A stretch of 64,000 bases of DNA, taken from contig BFEA01000606.1 of NCBI GenBank assembly GCA_003427395.1, forward strand, positions 756,262 to 820,261, written 5' to 3'. Within the stretch, counting starts at the first letter, position 1. The number at the start of each line of letters is the position of its first letter. Shown here piece by piece: positions 35,691 through 46,466 of this stretch. Below the pieces are notes generated by a model. That model saw only the letters and a list, made by a program, of their open reading frames with translations. It ran no database searches and was not told where the DNA came from. Source of the stretch: Chara braunii (Eukaryota > Streptophyta > Charophyceae > Charales > Characeae). Made by a program: the position numbers and the translations under genes.

Positions 35691-37490
35691 TAAGTCATTG
35701 CCATGATTGACTGCCTCCTTATGGATGCTCCCTTTGTTCCTTCCTCCCACCCATCCCTAACCCCGCCACCCACTACTTTCTCCTTTGCTCTTCCTCCCCT
35801 TACTCGTTCCTTCCCTTTATTTTGGTCTTTAAACCACCAGTACTTCCTAGAGTCGTGCCCGTTAATGCGCCACGATTTTAGGAAACGTACGGGCTACTAC
35901 AGGAGCGCCCATATTCATCCGACTAGAAACGTTTCTACTCTATTTTTTTTCCGCGGCCGATAGCTGGGCCAAGTACTGGTGGTTTAATTTTTAATTTTCT
36001 TCTCGTGTCCCCTGTCACTCACGTCACTCACGTCTCCCATCACTCATTCCTTCCCTTTCTTCCCGCGTCTCCCGTCATACATTCTTCCCTTTGCGTGTGT
36101 TGAAGACTGTTGCTAGGACAACCCCTTTTCCACTCAGATAAGTAGATCAACAAATTGAAACAGCTTTACCTCACCTAGCTATACGCTAATGGAGTCAAAC
36201 GAAGAAGGAAAAAAGCAAACAATATGAAGCCCACTAAAACTGTTGCTTGCCTTCACTTTCTTCCCATGTCTCCGTCACACGTTCTTCCCTTTCTCCTTCT
36301 AATTTTTAATTTTCTTCACGTCTCTCCCGCTTCTTTCTCCTTTCGCCCTTTACTGATCTCCCCTACTTCTCTTCCCGGGTCTCCTGTCACTCCGTCAAAC
36401 CTTCTAGAATTTAATTCTGATATCCGCTCCCGTTTCTTATCCCTCCTTGTTTTAGAGTAGTAAAGTTGCGCAGTGCGCACTAGATGGAGGAAGCGGTTAA
36501 CCTCCCCGTCTACCTACCCACCCCTTGTTACTCCAGCCCTACCTTCCTCTCTATTACCTGTGTTGATGCCTTGGCTACACTCGTTGGGACTTACTCTCCT
36601 CCCCTCCACTTCGTTATCTCCTCTTGCTGTTATTCCGCTTCCCTTGCTGCGATTAACCGGCCCGTTATCCGACTATCGGGCGCTTGGTTTGCCACACTTT
36701 CGTTTCTCATACCCCTTCTGACCTCTTCCCCTCCCTCTCCCTTGCCCTTCCACCTTTTAGGCTTGTCTTGCTCTTGCCGTTCTCCCCGCTGAGCTTCCGT
36801 CCTGCCGCGATGGTATGACCCCCTTCCCCCCTTCCCCGTGTATGGCTTCCCGCCTCAGGTAGACCACCGCTTTGCCCCTTGCTAGCACTGGCGCGTTGTC
36901 ACTTCGCCAGCGTCATCCTGTGTTCGCTTTGTCACTCTCCCTCGCCCACGATGGCGTTGGCCCAGGCGCGCACGCCCGGTCTCCGTCAACACCGAGTGTT
37001 TTGGCAGCGGTGCTTTAGCGCAGCGTTGCGCGCTCCCCCTATGGCACGTCGCGGTCATTCTCCTCTAGGGCGGCGACCGTTATGACAAACTTTTCTGTTC
37101 TATGTCACTGACCTGTCAAACTTTTCCTAATGTTATCGTTGTGCGCCGTATCACAATAGCGTATGACATGCTTTGAGCGAAGTGTCTTGAGATTGTTCAT
37201 ATGTAGACTGCCTGGCATTGCCTCAAAGGTCTGTCAGACTCTGTGTCTCCCTTGCAAAATCCTATGTTGAGCTGAGGCTCTGGCTGCACTCCCGGTTTCT
37301 TCTTCAGACGTAATGGGGGCTTTGTGAGCCTCTTGGTGGGAATTTTCAATTTTCAGACCTTTCACTACGCCGTTGAGGGAAGTAACGCCGTACACTGAAA
37401 CGGCTTGATTTTGATAAGATATCCATTGGTATTTTTGAAAGTTGGGGGGCAAACTGATTTGGAAATGAGGTTTGTTGAAGTAAGTTCTGA
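35691..37490. other. No recognised gene; pyrimidine-rich
   Basis: A CT-rich region with repeated CTCACGTC and CGTCTCCCGTC words (35995-36100, 36260-36400). No protein family or RNA is recognisable. It may include the 5' UTR of LINE C at its left edge. The part from about 37100 is ordinary intron leading to the next host exon. Confidence 0.4.
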
Positions 37491-37491
37491 C

Positions 37492-37548
37492 AAATAAATA
37501 AATAACTAAATAACTAACTAAATAAATAAATAAATAAATAAATAAATG
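37492..37548 (+). repeat. (AAAT)n microsatellite
   Basis: An AAAT tetranucleotide array with a few AACT variants, ending about 50 bp before the acceptor of the TTC39 exon at 37596. Confidence 0.9.
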
Positions 37549-37595
37549 ATGCTTCCTCATTCGGCTGTCTCTGCTGTTGCTCTTTTGTGCTGCAG

Positions 37596-37936
37596 ATTAC
37601 ATATCTATCATGTCATTTCTGCCACGGCAATGGTCATACACTGACAAATCTGGCCGGCTTTTGAATGCACTGCATGACAACATTCGGCATGGTCCAATCT
37701 TCGAGATCATGCGGGTGAAGTTGATGCGGTACGACGGCGCACTGCCTGCAGCAACTGAAAAGTTCAAAGGGATATTCGATGGTCAAGACAGGATTGATGA
37801 TCACCCAAGCAGACCTGCTGACACACCACCAGTGTCAGTGGCAATGCGTGTTATGTCGCTGCATGAGTTTGGCTGGTGTTGCCTCTTGCTTGGGGAATAT
37901 GAGAAGGCAGCAGAGTATTTCAGCTCCCTTTGTCAG
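37596..37936 (+). CDS. TTC39/IML2-like protein, TPR exon
   Basis: The acceptor (GTGCTGCAG before 37596) follows a pyrimidine-rich stretch, and the donor is CAG followed by GTGTGG. Two bases complete the codon left by the exon ending at 22194; the exon ends in phase 0. The joined protein reads on without interruption from the FNLMLSL block to YYISIMSF, as family members read into a hydrophobic YHT-like helix. The exon then has helix pairs typical of TPR-like repeats: IFEIMRVKLMRYDGALPAA and SLHEFGWCCLLLGEYEKAAE, where WC..L.LG.Y.KA matches the animal W...Y.GQW..A helix. An Asp/Pro-rich loop lies between them. Confidence 0.87.
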
Positions 37937-38002
37937 GTGTGGATGAAAACTTGAAAAGGTGTACATGCAGAAGCGAATTCTTCCAGTCTTTCCAGACCAG
38001 CA

Positions 38003-38098
38003 TGACTTGCCAGGGGAAAAGGAACAGGACCGATGCTCCCCAGGATGGGAGCTAGGACCCATGAGGGCCTCTTTTCTCGACAAAAAAAAAGAGAAAAA
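38003..38098 (+). mobile_element. Short LINE 3' stub
   Basis: A heavily 5'-truncated LINE end: ACTTGCC.GG..AA.AGGAAC, GCTCCCCAG.ATGG and an A-rich tail. It corresponds to the 3' block of LINEs A and B and starts only about 65 bp after the donor of the TTC39 exon. Coding sequence is absent. Confidence 0.65.
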
Positions 38099-38187
38099 AA
38101 AGTCAACCATATCAACAAACAGTGATCTGTTAACCAACAAATTATTTTCCGTTATAAACTGATGCATAGTAAGTTAGTAACTGACAA

Positions 38188-38218
38188 AAAGAAAAAGAAA
38201 AAGAAAAAGAAAAAAAAA
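38188..38218 (+). repeat. (AAAAAG)n A-rich tract
   Basis: A short array of AAAAAG units. It may be the tail of another truncated retrocopy, but no body is recognisable upstream. Confidence 0.75.
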
Positions 38219-38619
38219 TCGCGAAATAGGCGGGGTCTATGTGACCAAATCTGCCCACTCACATGGGAGTGCTCTTTCAACAGAAGGATCTACAAATGGA
38301 CTTCCATGTTGACAGAGACGAGGCCCTGCAACTCTTTGGAAGTGGGTGCCTGTCTGTCCCTGATTATATTTTTGCCTATTTGCCTTGGGCAAGGGGCCCA
38401 TTGGCCTCATGTACCTTGCTGGGCAAGCTTGGCACGCGCCACCTAGAGATATGCCGTTGGTCCCCCCGAGTGGCATTGAGCAGAGACTGCTGATGTTCAT
38501 AGGGAGAGGGGACCGGAGGGGAGGCACAGTGACTGGCCCATGGGAGAAGCTCGGTCCTGATGCTACCGGCTGACCCCTGGCCGGTATCGCCCACCTGCTG
38601 GTGGGTGCAGCTCCCACGT

Positions 38620-39756
38620 GTTTGCAATAAATCGCAGTATCCCAGTGGGACTGTACACTAACTGTGTTTGTTCTTTCCTTGTTTTGGGCGTTGCAGGACT
38701 TGATCCCATGACCTGTAGTGTGTTTGTGGTGTTTGACTGAGGTTTACTGGGCTTGAACCTTGGACCTGTTGCTAGTAGTCTCTACTTCCTAGTCTTAGGC
38801 GTTTCAGCCTTGTTGTTTTGTCCTTTTCTGCTCTTCTGGAAACTGGTAGGCCCGGTAGGTCTTCCTTTTGTGTGTCCTAGCCTCGGGTTCCCTTAGTCTA
38901 GGTTTCCATCTAGATGCATGTAGGTAGATCTTGACTGTTTGGCCATAGATATTTGCTGTTTGGACGGTCAGATAGGTCTGTAAGTGGCTGCTGTGTTGTA
39001 GGTCTAGGGAAGTTGGGTAGAAGTAGGCAGAGGCCGACGAATTTGGGGTTCTTTTCATTGCTTTTCCTTTCACGGTCTGGGTGGACGTTGTGTTGCTTCC
39101 CTGCTTCGCTTTTGTGGGCATGTACGCAGGGCATCTTCTCCACAGGCCGCTGGCAGCCATAGCTGGGGCCGTCAAGCTCCATTAGTGACAGCTCTGGGAT
39201 GGGCGTGCTTCCTCATATTCGTGTGCTTGTTGGGGTTTGGTCAGCCGCCAGCCTGTCACCAAGCTGCACTTATCTTCATCCAGTTGCTGTTCTTCTTCAT
39301 CGTCCTGGGATCTGCGCTCCCCTGCTGAGTGGACATTTCATCTGCAGTGGGCTTCTTGAGTGGTGCAGAGAGGGGTGTTGGATTTAGGAGGGTGTCTAGC
39401 GATTGGCAGGCTTGATAGGTTGGGTGTGTGCAAGCACCATAGCTTGAGCTTGAGGAAGAGGGACGAAGAAGAAGACTCCCGAATACTTCGATGAAGCCTT
39501 GTAAGGTCCGTGGGTGTTGATAATGTGGTTGGGATCCTTGGAAATTCCTGCTGTTGATTGACTTAGGGAGAGACGGTAATTAGAATTGATTTTCATTTCA
39601 ATTCTATTTTCGGTGTTTGTGGGCTTCCCCCGTGTATTCTTATCAACCAGTGTGCTGTGGATTGCTCCCTCCAAAGGTCAACTGTCATTGCACATGTGTA
39701 TGGGAACGTGTGGATGGCCTGTTGGATCACGTTTCAATCATGCACATAACATGTTC
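38620..39756 (+). repeat. Dispersed 1.1-kb repeat, copy 1
   Basis: Shares collinear blocks with 43136-44206. Examples are GCAAT.AAT.GCAGT, GGCTTGATAGGTTGGG, GTGGTTGGGATCCT, TTAGAATTGATT and CATTGCACATGTGTATGGGA, with CACATAACAT at the end. It has no coding capacity. A TG start and CA end suggest solo LTRs, but target-site duplications are not evident. Flanking sequences differ between the copies, consistent with independent insertions. Confidence 0.6.
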
Positions 39757-40134
39757 CCCTGTTGGAGGCTTGAGCACGGATGTGGCTGCTACGGGGTTCC
39801 CCGTAATACTATAATCACAATAAAAAAGGCCCGAAAGGACGTCCTGTCCAGATTCGACAGGTAATTGAATTGGTTGGGCTTAAAGAATTAAAAAAAAAGG
39901 GGGGAAAAAGAGGGGAAATTGCAGAAATAGTTGAAATACCGTTTTTTGAACTTTTTCGAACTTTTTAAAATGAATCGTAGCAACTATAACGGTCCCCGCA
40001 GGAATTGTGGCAAACAAACAGGTTTGCGGGCAGCCCACCCTCTTTCGAGGTGTATTTATAGATTCTCTACAGATATACTGACAGGTGATGTTCTCAGCAG
40101 CAAATATACCCAGTACCTCCTCTTGCAACAGTGA
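39757..40134. other. No recognised feature
   Basis: Intronic sequence with A- and G-rich homopolymers near 39889-39910. No ORF or family is recognised. Confidence 0.4.
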
Positions 40135-40178
40135 ACCCGTCGGCCTTGGAGCCCTTGCCTCAGGCCAGGCCGACGGGT
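40135..40178. repeat. Perfect 12-bp inverted repeat (hairpin)
   Basis: ACCCGTCGGCCT at 40135-40146 and its exact reverse complement at 40167-40178 are separated by 20 nt. The loop itself has a partial match (GGAGCC...GGCC). It lies in intronic DNA with no adjacent gene end, so it is probably structural or transposon-derived rather than a terminator. Confidence 0.8.
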
Positions 40179-40479
40179 CCTCTGTGACAAAAGAAGGTAC
40201 CGCCCGGTACATCTGCACAGAAACCTTGAACGGTATTTCTGCAACTTTACCGGTACATTTGCCACAATACCAGTGCGGACCGGTAAAGTCGCTAAGATTT
40301 TATTATTATTATTTTATTTTATTTTTCTTAACAATCAAAGTTAAGTCTGAGATGAACTCAAATCCTGCTGATTGGGATGAAACCACCCCAGATCCTGATC
40401 CTTCCTTTCCACCTCTCCCATTTGTTTCCTGCTGTTTCCTGCAGGCAGGCATTCCCAACAGAGCTGCCAAATCACCGCC

Positions 40480-40570
40480 CGCGCCCCCCTCCCCCCCTCC
40501 CCCCCTCCCCCAACTAACTTTTTTCCCTTTCACACCCGCGCACCCCCCCNCCCCCCCACAACCCCTACCC
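40480..40570 (+). repeat. C-rich low-complexity tract with one N
   Basis: CCCCCTCC-rich sequence with a single undetermined base at 40550. No function is apparent. Confidence 0.8.
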
Positions 40571-40684
40571 CCTCTGACCTGCAGTCCAGGTATTCCCAAT
40601 GGATGGTGCTACGATACGTTTTGAAACCGGTGTATCTGCAATTTTACCTAGAAAATGACCATCCTCTCACGAGATGTAATGCCC

Positions 40685-40720
40685 ATTGCGATTGCGATTG
40701 CGATTGCGATTGCGATTGCA
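40685..40720 (+). repeat. (ATTGCG)n hexanucleotide repeat
   Basis: Six near-perfect copies of a hexamer, which would read as alternating Arg-Leu. It is not a known telomere unit. Confidence 0.9.
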
Positions 40721-40859
40721 GATGATGGAATTCTCTCTCCGCTTTTGTACATTGCAGCGGCGTTCCCCTTCAATCCCTGTCCCGAACTTTCGAACTCTTC
40801 AATTCTATAACTGTAAAAACTTCATCATGAGAAACAAACTGGGAGTTACTCGATATTTG

Positions 40860-41010
40860 CTCAGCTCTGTGGCTGCATGGTACACAAATGTCGCTGTTGA
40901 TAAGCAAATCGTGAGTTCAAATCTTGACGAATGGACTAGTGTTAGGGAACTTGGGGATCAAAATCGTGAGTTCAAATCTCGACGAATGGACTAGTGTTAG
41001 GGGACTAGTG
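40860..41010 (+). repeat. tRNA-like SINE candidate with tandem 3' unit
   Basis: The head contains TGGCTGCATGGTACACAAAT followed at tRNA-like distance by GAGTTCAAATCTTGACG, a recognisable B-box type word; the A box is imperfect. The segment ATCGTGAGTTCAAATC through GACTAGTGTTAGGG is then duplicated with a period of about 56 bp (first near 40907, second near 40963). A related copy of the head lies at 42905-42985. Confidence 0.4.
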
Positions 41011-41096
41011 TTAGGGAAAAAGAAACTTAAAAAAAGGCAAAAGGAGTTTCCCGATACAGGATGAGAGCAGGGCGAAGTCAGGACTCATGTCAACGA

Positions 41097-41161
41097 ACTG
41101 AACAGAACAGAACAGAACAGAACAGAACAGAACAGAACAGAACAGAACAGAACAGAACAGA
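41097..41161 (+). repeat. (GAACA)n pentanucleotide microsatellite
   Basis: About 13 uninterrupted copies of a five-base unit. Confidence 0.95.
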
Positions 41162-41694
41162 GGAAAGCAGAGTTGAGATTGCAATTCTGCAGGCAAGGGA
41201 TCGACCATCGAAGGGTGAACAGTGAATAGACAAAGACACCCTGAAAAAGGAACCCCAAGTGGATGAAGGATTTCACCAAGCCATCATAACCATGGATGGG
41301 AAAAAGTAAAGTGAGTCGGAGGATCGCAGGCAAGCCAATCAGATGTAGTGTAGGAAGGAAATGTGAAGGATCAGCCGTTCCGGCGTTCTGCTGTTGCAAG
41401 GGGCGGTCTCTTACCCATCTTTGAACCGCCATCGCTTCGCTTGTGCAAGGGGCATGCCCAGTGGGAGACCTTTTATCCTCCTTTAACTGCGTGCTGCGAC
41501 ATTTTGAGGGGGGGGGGCTTGCTTCTTGGCCATTCGTGTTCATCCCGGTTAAAAGCTATAGGGGGTACCAGATACATAGGCAAATTATCGTTCCTGTTTA
41601 TTGCTTGCAGTCCTCACTCTCACCATGGGACCAAGTTGTTTGGCAGCTGTATCTTATGTGGTGCTTTTTCTGGTGTTTGCTCAGCCTGTTTCCT

Positions 41695-41815
41695 CTACCT
41701 TCTTCCCCCCGAATAGAACGTGCGGTCATTATAAGCTGTATTTGGGGTATATTTCAGTCTTGACTCTTAAGTACACCTATAATGGCCGTACGTTCTGTTT
41801 GGGGGAAGACGGTAG
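41695..41815. mobile_element. MITE with about 35-bp terminal inverted repeats
   Basis: A 121-bp element. The left end CTACCTTCTTCCCCCCGAAT, continuing GAACGTGCGGTCATTATA, is a near-perfect inverted copy of the right end, which reads TATAATGGCCGTACGTTCTG then TTTGGGGGAAGACGGTAG. The middle is about 45 bp and non-coding. Similar ends occur at 12755 and 13980-14009. This architecture fits a non-autonomous DNA transposon. The superfamily is unassigned because a clean target-site duplication is not visible. Confidence 0.75.
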
Positions 41816-42055
41816 TCATCCACGAAGAAGCTGTTGATTGGTACAATTCAATATAAACCTTATTATAAAGCTTATAAGCTAGCACATCCCGGTGCAGGGT
41901 TTTGTCAAAAAGAAAAGGAAAAAAAAAGAAGGAAAAAAAAAAGGCTGAACCATTGACGAGAGAAAAATCTTGGTCAACTAAAGTCACTAAACTTATTTTT
42001 GATGTTTTATCTGAGATTTATGAAAAAATGCAATGGGTGCCTGTTATTTGATCAG

Positions 42056-42247
42056 AGATCTCCATCTTGGAAGGCATATTATCTTCTGATGCAGTCCATA
42101 TGCCTCTGGGAGGCAGGCCCACAACACCATGGTCAAGCGGCGGACCTCCTCAGGGAAATTCTACAGCACACCAAAAAGAGCAGCAAGTCGCCACCAGTTG
42201 AGCAGTACGCAGCACGTATTGCTAATCAATTCACTACAACATTGCAG
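42056..42247 (+). CDS. TTC39/IML2-like protein, exon
   Basis: A phase 0 to phase 0 exon of 64 codons, with acceptor TGATCAG before 42056 and donor GTGAGT at 42248. It starts RSPSWKAYYLLMQSICLWEA, which matches the family helix reading CWSKA.Y.Y..A..L...G in animal TTC39. It continues into a Lys/Ser linker and EQYAARIANQF, matching the family EKFA.RK..R. segment. The upstream exon ends SSLCQ, equivalent to the animal DLLSKEN, so the splice position fits the protein. Confidence 0.87.
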
Positions 42248-42420
42248 GTGAGTTGGGCGTTCCCTTCTCTCCCTGCATTTCTCCTCTTTCCACTTTTTTT
42301 TTCCCCATCTGGTGATTCTGTATTTCAAAACAATTCAACCTTATAGAGAGGGGGCGAAACAGTCCCTCTCCTCCCACAGTTCCCTTTTGATTTTTATAAT
42401 GTGGCAGGCAGCAGGATGGA

Positions 42421-42496
42421 CCACGGATCAAATGTTAATAATTAAACTGATCAGAACAGAATCAACAGATACTACAGTCGATCTTAGCCAAAAGGC
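42421..42496 (-). pseudogene. U2 snRNA-derived fragment
   Basis: On the minus strand the segment reads GCCTTTTGGCTAAGATC, then TGTAGTATCTGTT, then TGATCAGTTTAAT and a GATCCGTGG block. This is the order of the 5' domain of U2 snRNA: stem-loop I, the GUAGUA branch-point recognition box, stem-loop II and the next conserved block. There is an insertion of several nucleotides after TCTGTT, and no Sm site or 3' domain is recognisable. The 5' terminal ATACCTTTCTC is only loosely matched upstream. It is a truncated pseudogene or a U2-derived SINE part. Confidence 0.75.
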
Positions 42497-42904
42497 ACTT
42501 TTGAGTTTGGGGGAAAAGGTCAGCGGCGCACTCTGTTGGTTTTCAAATGACAGGAAAGCATCGCAACATCTTTCGGTAAGTGTAGGGCTTTTCAGGACAG
42601 CAGCAAGGCACAGGGTGGTGACGTGATACCATGGGGGATACACCCACGTCATCCTCACTTCGGTCTAGATCGAAAGCAATAGGAAAACGATGAAAGAGGA
42701 CCTGAAAAGAGAAGTCGTTCAAATAAGTTTAGCACAAAATGTGAGGCTTTACTGTCGTGGAGGACATAATGTGCTACATCAAGAATGTACTGGCATGCAT
42801 GATGCACCCAGCATCAATCATGAACTGACAAGCGAGGAATGGCATAACCACCAAAAGAGAGCTACCACCTCCCCCCCCCACACACACAAAGTGTTCAAAG
42901 GTTC

Positions 42905-42985
42905 CTTCATATCTGCTTGGCAACTGAATGGTACACACATGTCGCTACTGATAAATAGAGAAAGAGTTCAAGTTATGGTAACCGG
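42905..42985 (+). repeat. tRNA-like SINE candidate, copy 2
   Basis: Contains TTGGCAACTGAATGGTACAC, ATGTCGCT.CTGATAAA and GAGTTCAAGTTATGG, collinear with 40865-40930. The Pol III boxes are degenerate. Confidence 0.35.
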
Positions 42986-43135
42986 CCTGACGTCCGGATC
43001 GGGATGTAGACAGACTGCATCCGGTTGTCTTGGTCCGGTGTCTGCTCTGGTAGGTCTCGATTATGGCCCCCCGAAAGGACATTTGGAAAAATAAAAGGCG
43101 GCACCTAGGCACCTAGGACCTTTGCCGGGGCCTAT

Positions 43136-44206
43136 GTGCAATGAATTGCAGTGTTATGTGGGCTGTACACTACTTCGATCTGTTTTGGCTGGTTTCGTGA
43201 CCTGTACCGTGGTTTCTTTGTATGTGTAAGCCTTACTGGGCTCGATCCCTAGATCTGAATGTGAGAGTCTCTGTAGGGTAGTCGTAGAACCACTGGGCCT
43301 CTCTGTTTTGTCCTTTTCTGCCCTGGAGTTGTATGTCCTTCCCTTTTGCCAATTTTAGGTCTAGATTCAGTCCTAGGCTATAGGCTGTCGTACCTATGCT
43401 GTAGGCTGTCGAGTGAGGGAAAACAGCAGTCTACAAAAGTGTTGAGGGCAAGGGAAAACGGATTCTGCTCGTCATTTTTTTCCCACGAAGTGCTGCTGGA
43501 GGTTGTTCCCTGCTTGGTGTTGTGTTATCTTACCATGCTGCTAGGGCTGGTAGCCATAGCTGGGGCTACCTAGCTCTTGTTGAGACAGCCCTGGGTGTCA
43601 GGCACTGTGCTCTGTGAGGTGCCTCCTATTACCTGTGCTGTTGGGGATAGGCAGCGCTGCCGTCGGGACCCTTCTTCGAAGTGTGTGTCGAAGCGGAGGC
43701 CATCGTCTTCGTCATCAAGCGCTGGTGTTCTTCTTCTTCGTCCTGGGAGCTACCCTGCCCTGTTGAGCGGACACTTCATCTGCAGCGGGCATCGATATTA
43801 GGATGCTGAGTGGTGTGTCGGGTTCAGTAGGGTTGGTGGCGATTGGTGGGCTTGATAGGTTGGGCGCAGGCCTGCGCCATAGCTGTGAGCTCAAGGTTGG
43901 GGGGAAGAAGAAGTGTCCCTTACTTGATGAAACTCTGTAAATAGTTGGTTTGTGGATGTTGATAACGTGGTTGGGATCCTGGGAATTTTGGTGCTGGTGA
44001 TTGAACTTGAGAGAGAGGGTTTAATAACTTTAATTAGAATTGATTAATTTCAATTCTATTTTTGGTTTTGTGAGCTTCGGCTGTGCATTCTCCTCATCTG
44101 CTGTGGTGTGGGTTTCTCTCTCCAAGGCTGCTTGTCATTGCACATGTGTATGGGAACGTGTGAATGCCATGCTGGATTCGTTTTTAATCAGCCACATAAC
44201 ATAGGC
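43136..44206 (+). repeat. Dispersed 1.1-kb repeat, copy 2
   Basis: Second copy of the repeat at 38620-39756, same orientation, with many substitutions and indels between the two. Both lie in neighbouring introns of the TTC39-like gene. See copy 1 for shared blocks. Confidence 0.6.
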
Positions 44207-44399
44207 ACTCCCCCAAAAATGGTACTGCAATTTTTCCTCCATTTTTCGGCCAAACGGACGATACCAGACGGTGCCAACAGTTGGTTGGGCCAAATCGGGT
44301 TGGTGTCTACAATAGGCCGCTAGGGCAGGAGGATTCACCTCCATTGTTGTTCCCGCCGGCATGGTTGTTGTGCCCTCCAAGAGCAGCTGCCAACCCCCG

Positions 44400-44720
44400 G
44401 GTTGTCGGGGCCTTTGAAGTGATACGTGGCGAGGAGTAGGAGGGAGAATGCGGCCATAGGGATGAGAGGAGGACGAGGGGTGCGGAGGGGGAAGAGTGAG
44501 GCCATAGCGGTGAGAGGGGGCGAGGAATGCAGAGGAGGGAGGAGTGCGGTCATAGCGGTGAGGGGAGGACAAGGTCTGGGGAGGAGGAAGAAGAGGGATG
44601 AGTATCACTATGGTGGCAGTGGGAGCAGGAGGACGAGGGGCGGCAGGGAAGAAGAGGAGGGACATGGATGAGGAGGACGAGGACGAGGGGGAGGGACGAT
44701 GAAGATTGCAGAGGAGGAGG
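44400..44720 (+). repeat. GAGGA-rich imperfect minisatellite
   Basis: A purine-rich stretch of GAGGAGG, GACGAGG and GTGAGAGG words with recurring CATAGCGGTGAGRGG units (44500-44565). It produces spurious open frames on both strands. A pyrimidine-rich counterpart lies at 58260-58790. Confidence 0.7.
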
Positions 44721-45199
44721 AGGAGGAGCGACGTGTACGATGGCTGTTTTTCATGCTCTGTCTCATTTCTAGTGCATTTTCAACTCTTTTTTTTTGGGGG
44801 GGGGATGTCTTTTTTCTTCCCCCCTCCAATCCGGACGATTCAAGGGTCCCCGAACGGCGGAACCCAACCGGACAGTCCGGGTCCGATATGGTCCGGATGT
44901 CTGGTGCCTTTTCCAGTTTTCCGGACGTCTGGATTGATCCAGAATCCAGATGCATGTTTGGTTGTTGGACTGGACTGGTTTTGTCTCTGGGTCTACGGGT
45001 TACCATGGTTCGACTCCTGCTGGATTAAGTAAGGTTAAGGGCTACCACCTTCTTTTTGGAAAACGGAGAGAAAAAGGAGTTCCTGTCTATCGAATGGAAA
45101 ATTTGTTGTCTCTCCCAGTGATTGCCATTGTCATATTTGCCAGCCATAAGGCGTTGGGGAAGTGCCAGCAAGAGGAGATGGGTGGTGAACTTTGTATTA

Positions 45200-45200
45200 T

Positions 45201-45284
<84 letters not shown>
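45200..45284 (+). repeat. (TC)n microsatellite
   Basis: About 85 bp of TC dinucleotides with one TTTC interruption near 45219. It explains the poly(Ser-Leu) frame across it. Confidence 0.95.
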
Positions 45285-45287
<3 letters not shown>

Positions 45288-45376
45288 ACTTAAACCACCA
45301 ATACACACGGGCCTGCAGGTGCATTCCTGCGCGCCAAGCTTTTCCGAACCGTCAGCGGGGCACTTCTTTTCTTTTT

Positions 45377-45395
45377 TGGCTGGCGCCGCCAGCCA
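45377..45395. repeat. 19-bp near-palindrome, copy 1
   Basis: TGGCTGGCGCCGCCAGCCA. Its exact reverse complement occurs at 63898-63916, with similar flanking TTTTC/GAAAA. It abuts the assembly gap that starts at 45419. Confidence 0.8.
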
Positions 45396-45418
45396 TTGTG
45401 GTCCGGTAGGCCGAGCCT

Positions 45419-46193
45419 NNNNNNNNNNNNNNNNNNNNNNNNNNNNNNNNNNNNNNNNNNNNNNNNNNNNNNNNNNNNNNNNNNNNNNNNNNNNNNNNNN
45501 NNNNNNNNNNNNNNNNNNNNNNNNNNNNNNNNNNNNNNNNNNNNNNNNNNNNNNNNNNNNNNNNNNNNNNNNNNNNNNNNNNNNNNNNNNNNNNNNNNNN
45601 NNNNNNNNNNNNNNNNNNNNNNNNNNNNNNNNNNNNNNNNNNNNNNNNNNNNNNNNNNNNNNNNNNNNNNNNNNNNNNNNNNNNNNNNNNNNNNNNNNNN
45701 NNNNNNNNNNNNNNNNNNNNNNNNNNNNNNNNNNNNNNNNNNNNNNNNNNNNNNNNNNNNNNNNNNNNNNNNNNNNNNNNNNNNNNNNNNNNNNNNNNNN
45801 NNNNNNNNNNNNNNNNNNNNNNNNNNNNNNNNNNNNNNNNNNNNNNNNNNNNNNNNNNNNNNNNNNNNNNNNNNNNNNNNNNNNNNNNNNNNNNNNNNNN
45901 NNNNNNNNNNNNNNNNNNNNNNNNNNNNNNNNNNNNNNNNNNNNNNNNNNNNNNNNNNNNNNNNNNNNNNNNNNNNNNNNNNNNNNNNNNNNNNNNNNNN
46001 NNNNNNNNNNNNNNNNNNNNNNNNNNNNNNNNNNNNNNNNNNNNNNNNNNNNNNNNNNNNNNNNNNNNNNNNNNNNNNNNNNNNNNNNNNNNNNNNNNNN
46101 NNNNNNNNNNNNNNNNNNNNNNNNNNNNNNNNNNNNNNNNNNNNNNNNNNNNNNNNNNNNNNNNNNNNNNNNNNNNNNNNNNNNNNNNNNNNN
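45419..46193. other. Assembly gap (775 N)
   Basis: Undetermined bases followed by a C-run and an A-run (46194-46223), which probably caused the assembly break. Host exon phases are compatible across it. Confidence 0.99.
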
Positions 46194-46466
46194 CCCCCCC
46201 CCCCCCCCCAAAAAAAAAAAAAAGAATTACGTTGACCCATTATGGATGTTGCCATTGCAGGTTATTCCAGTTTCACATCAAATATTCAAAGATGTGCTTG
46301 GCTTTACTCTTATAGAAAATAGTAAAAGACATATTTGCATGTCTGTGTCGCACATAGTGCAACCATCAGCCTTCTGCCAATCTCTGCTCACAGAGAGTAC
46401 ATCTTGGCCTGTTTCGGTTGGCATTCTTTTTTTATTAAAAAAAAAAACAATTTTCATTCTTTGCAG

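Noticed and set aside
40681-40740. Hexamer array considered as a telomere-like repeat
   Set aside because: ATTGCG does not match plant (TTTAGGG) or other known telomere units, and there are only six copies.
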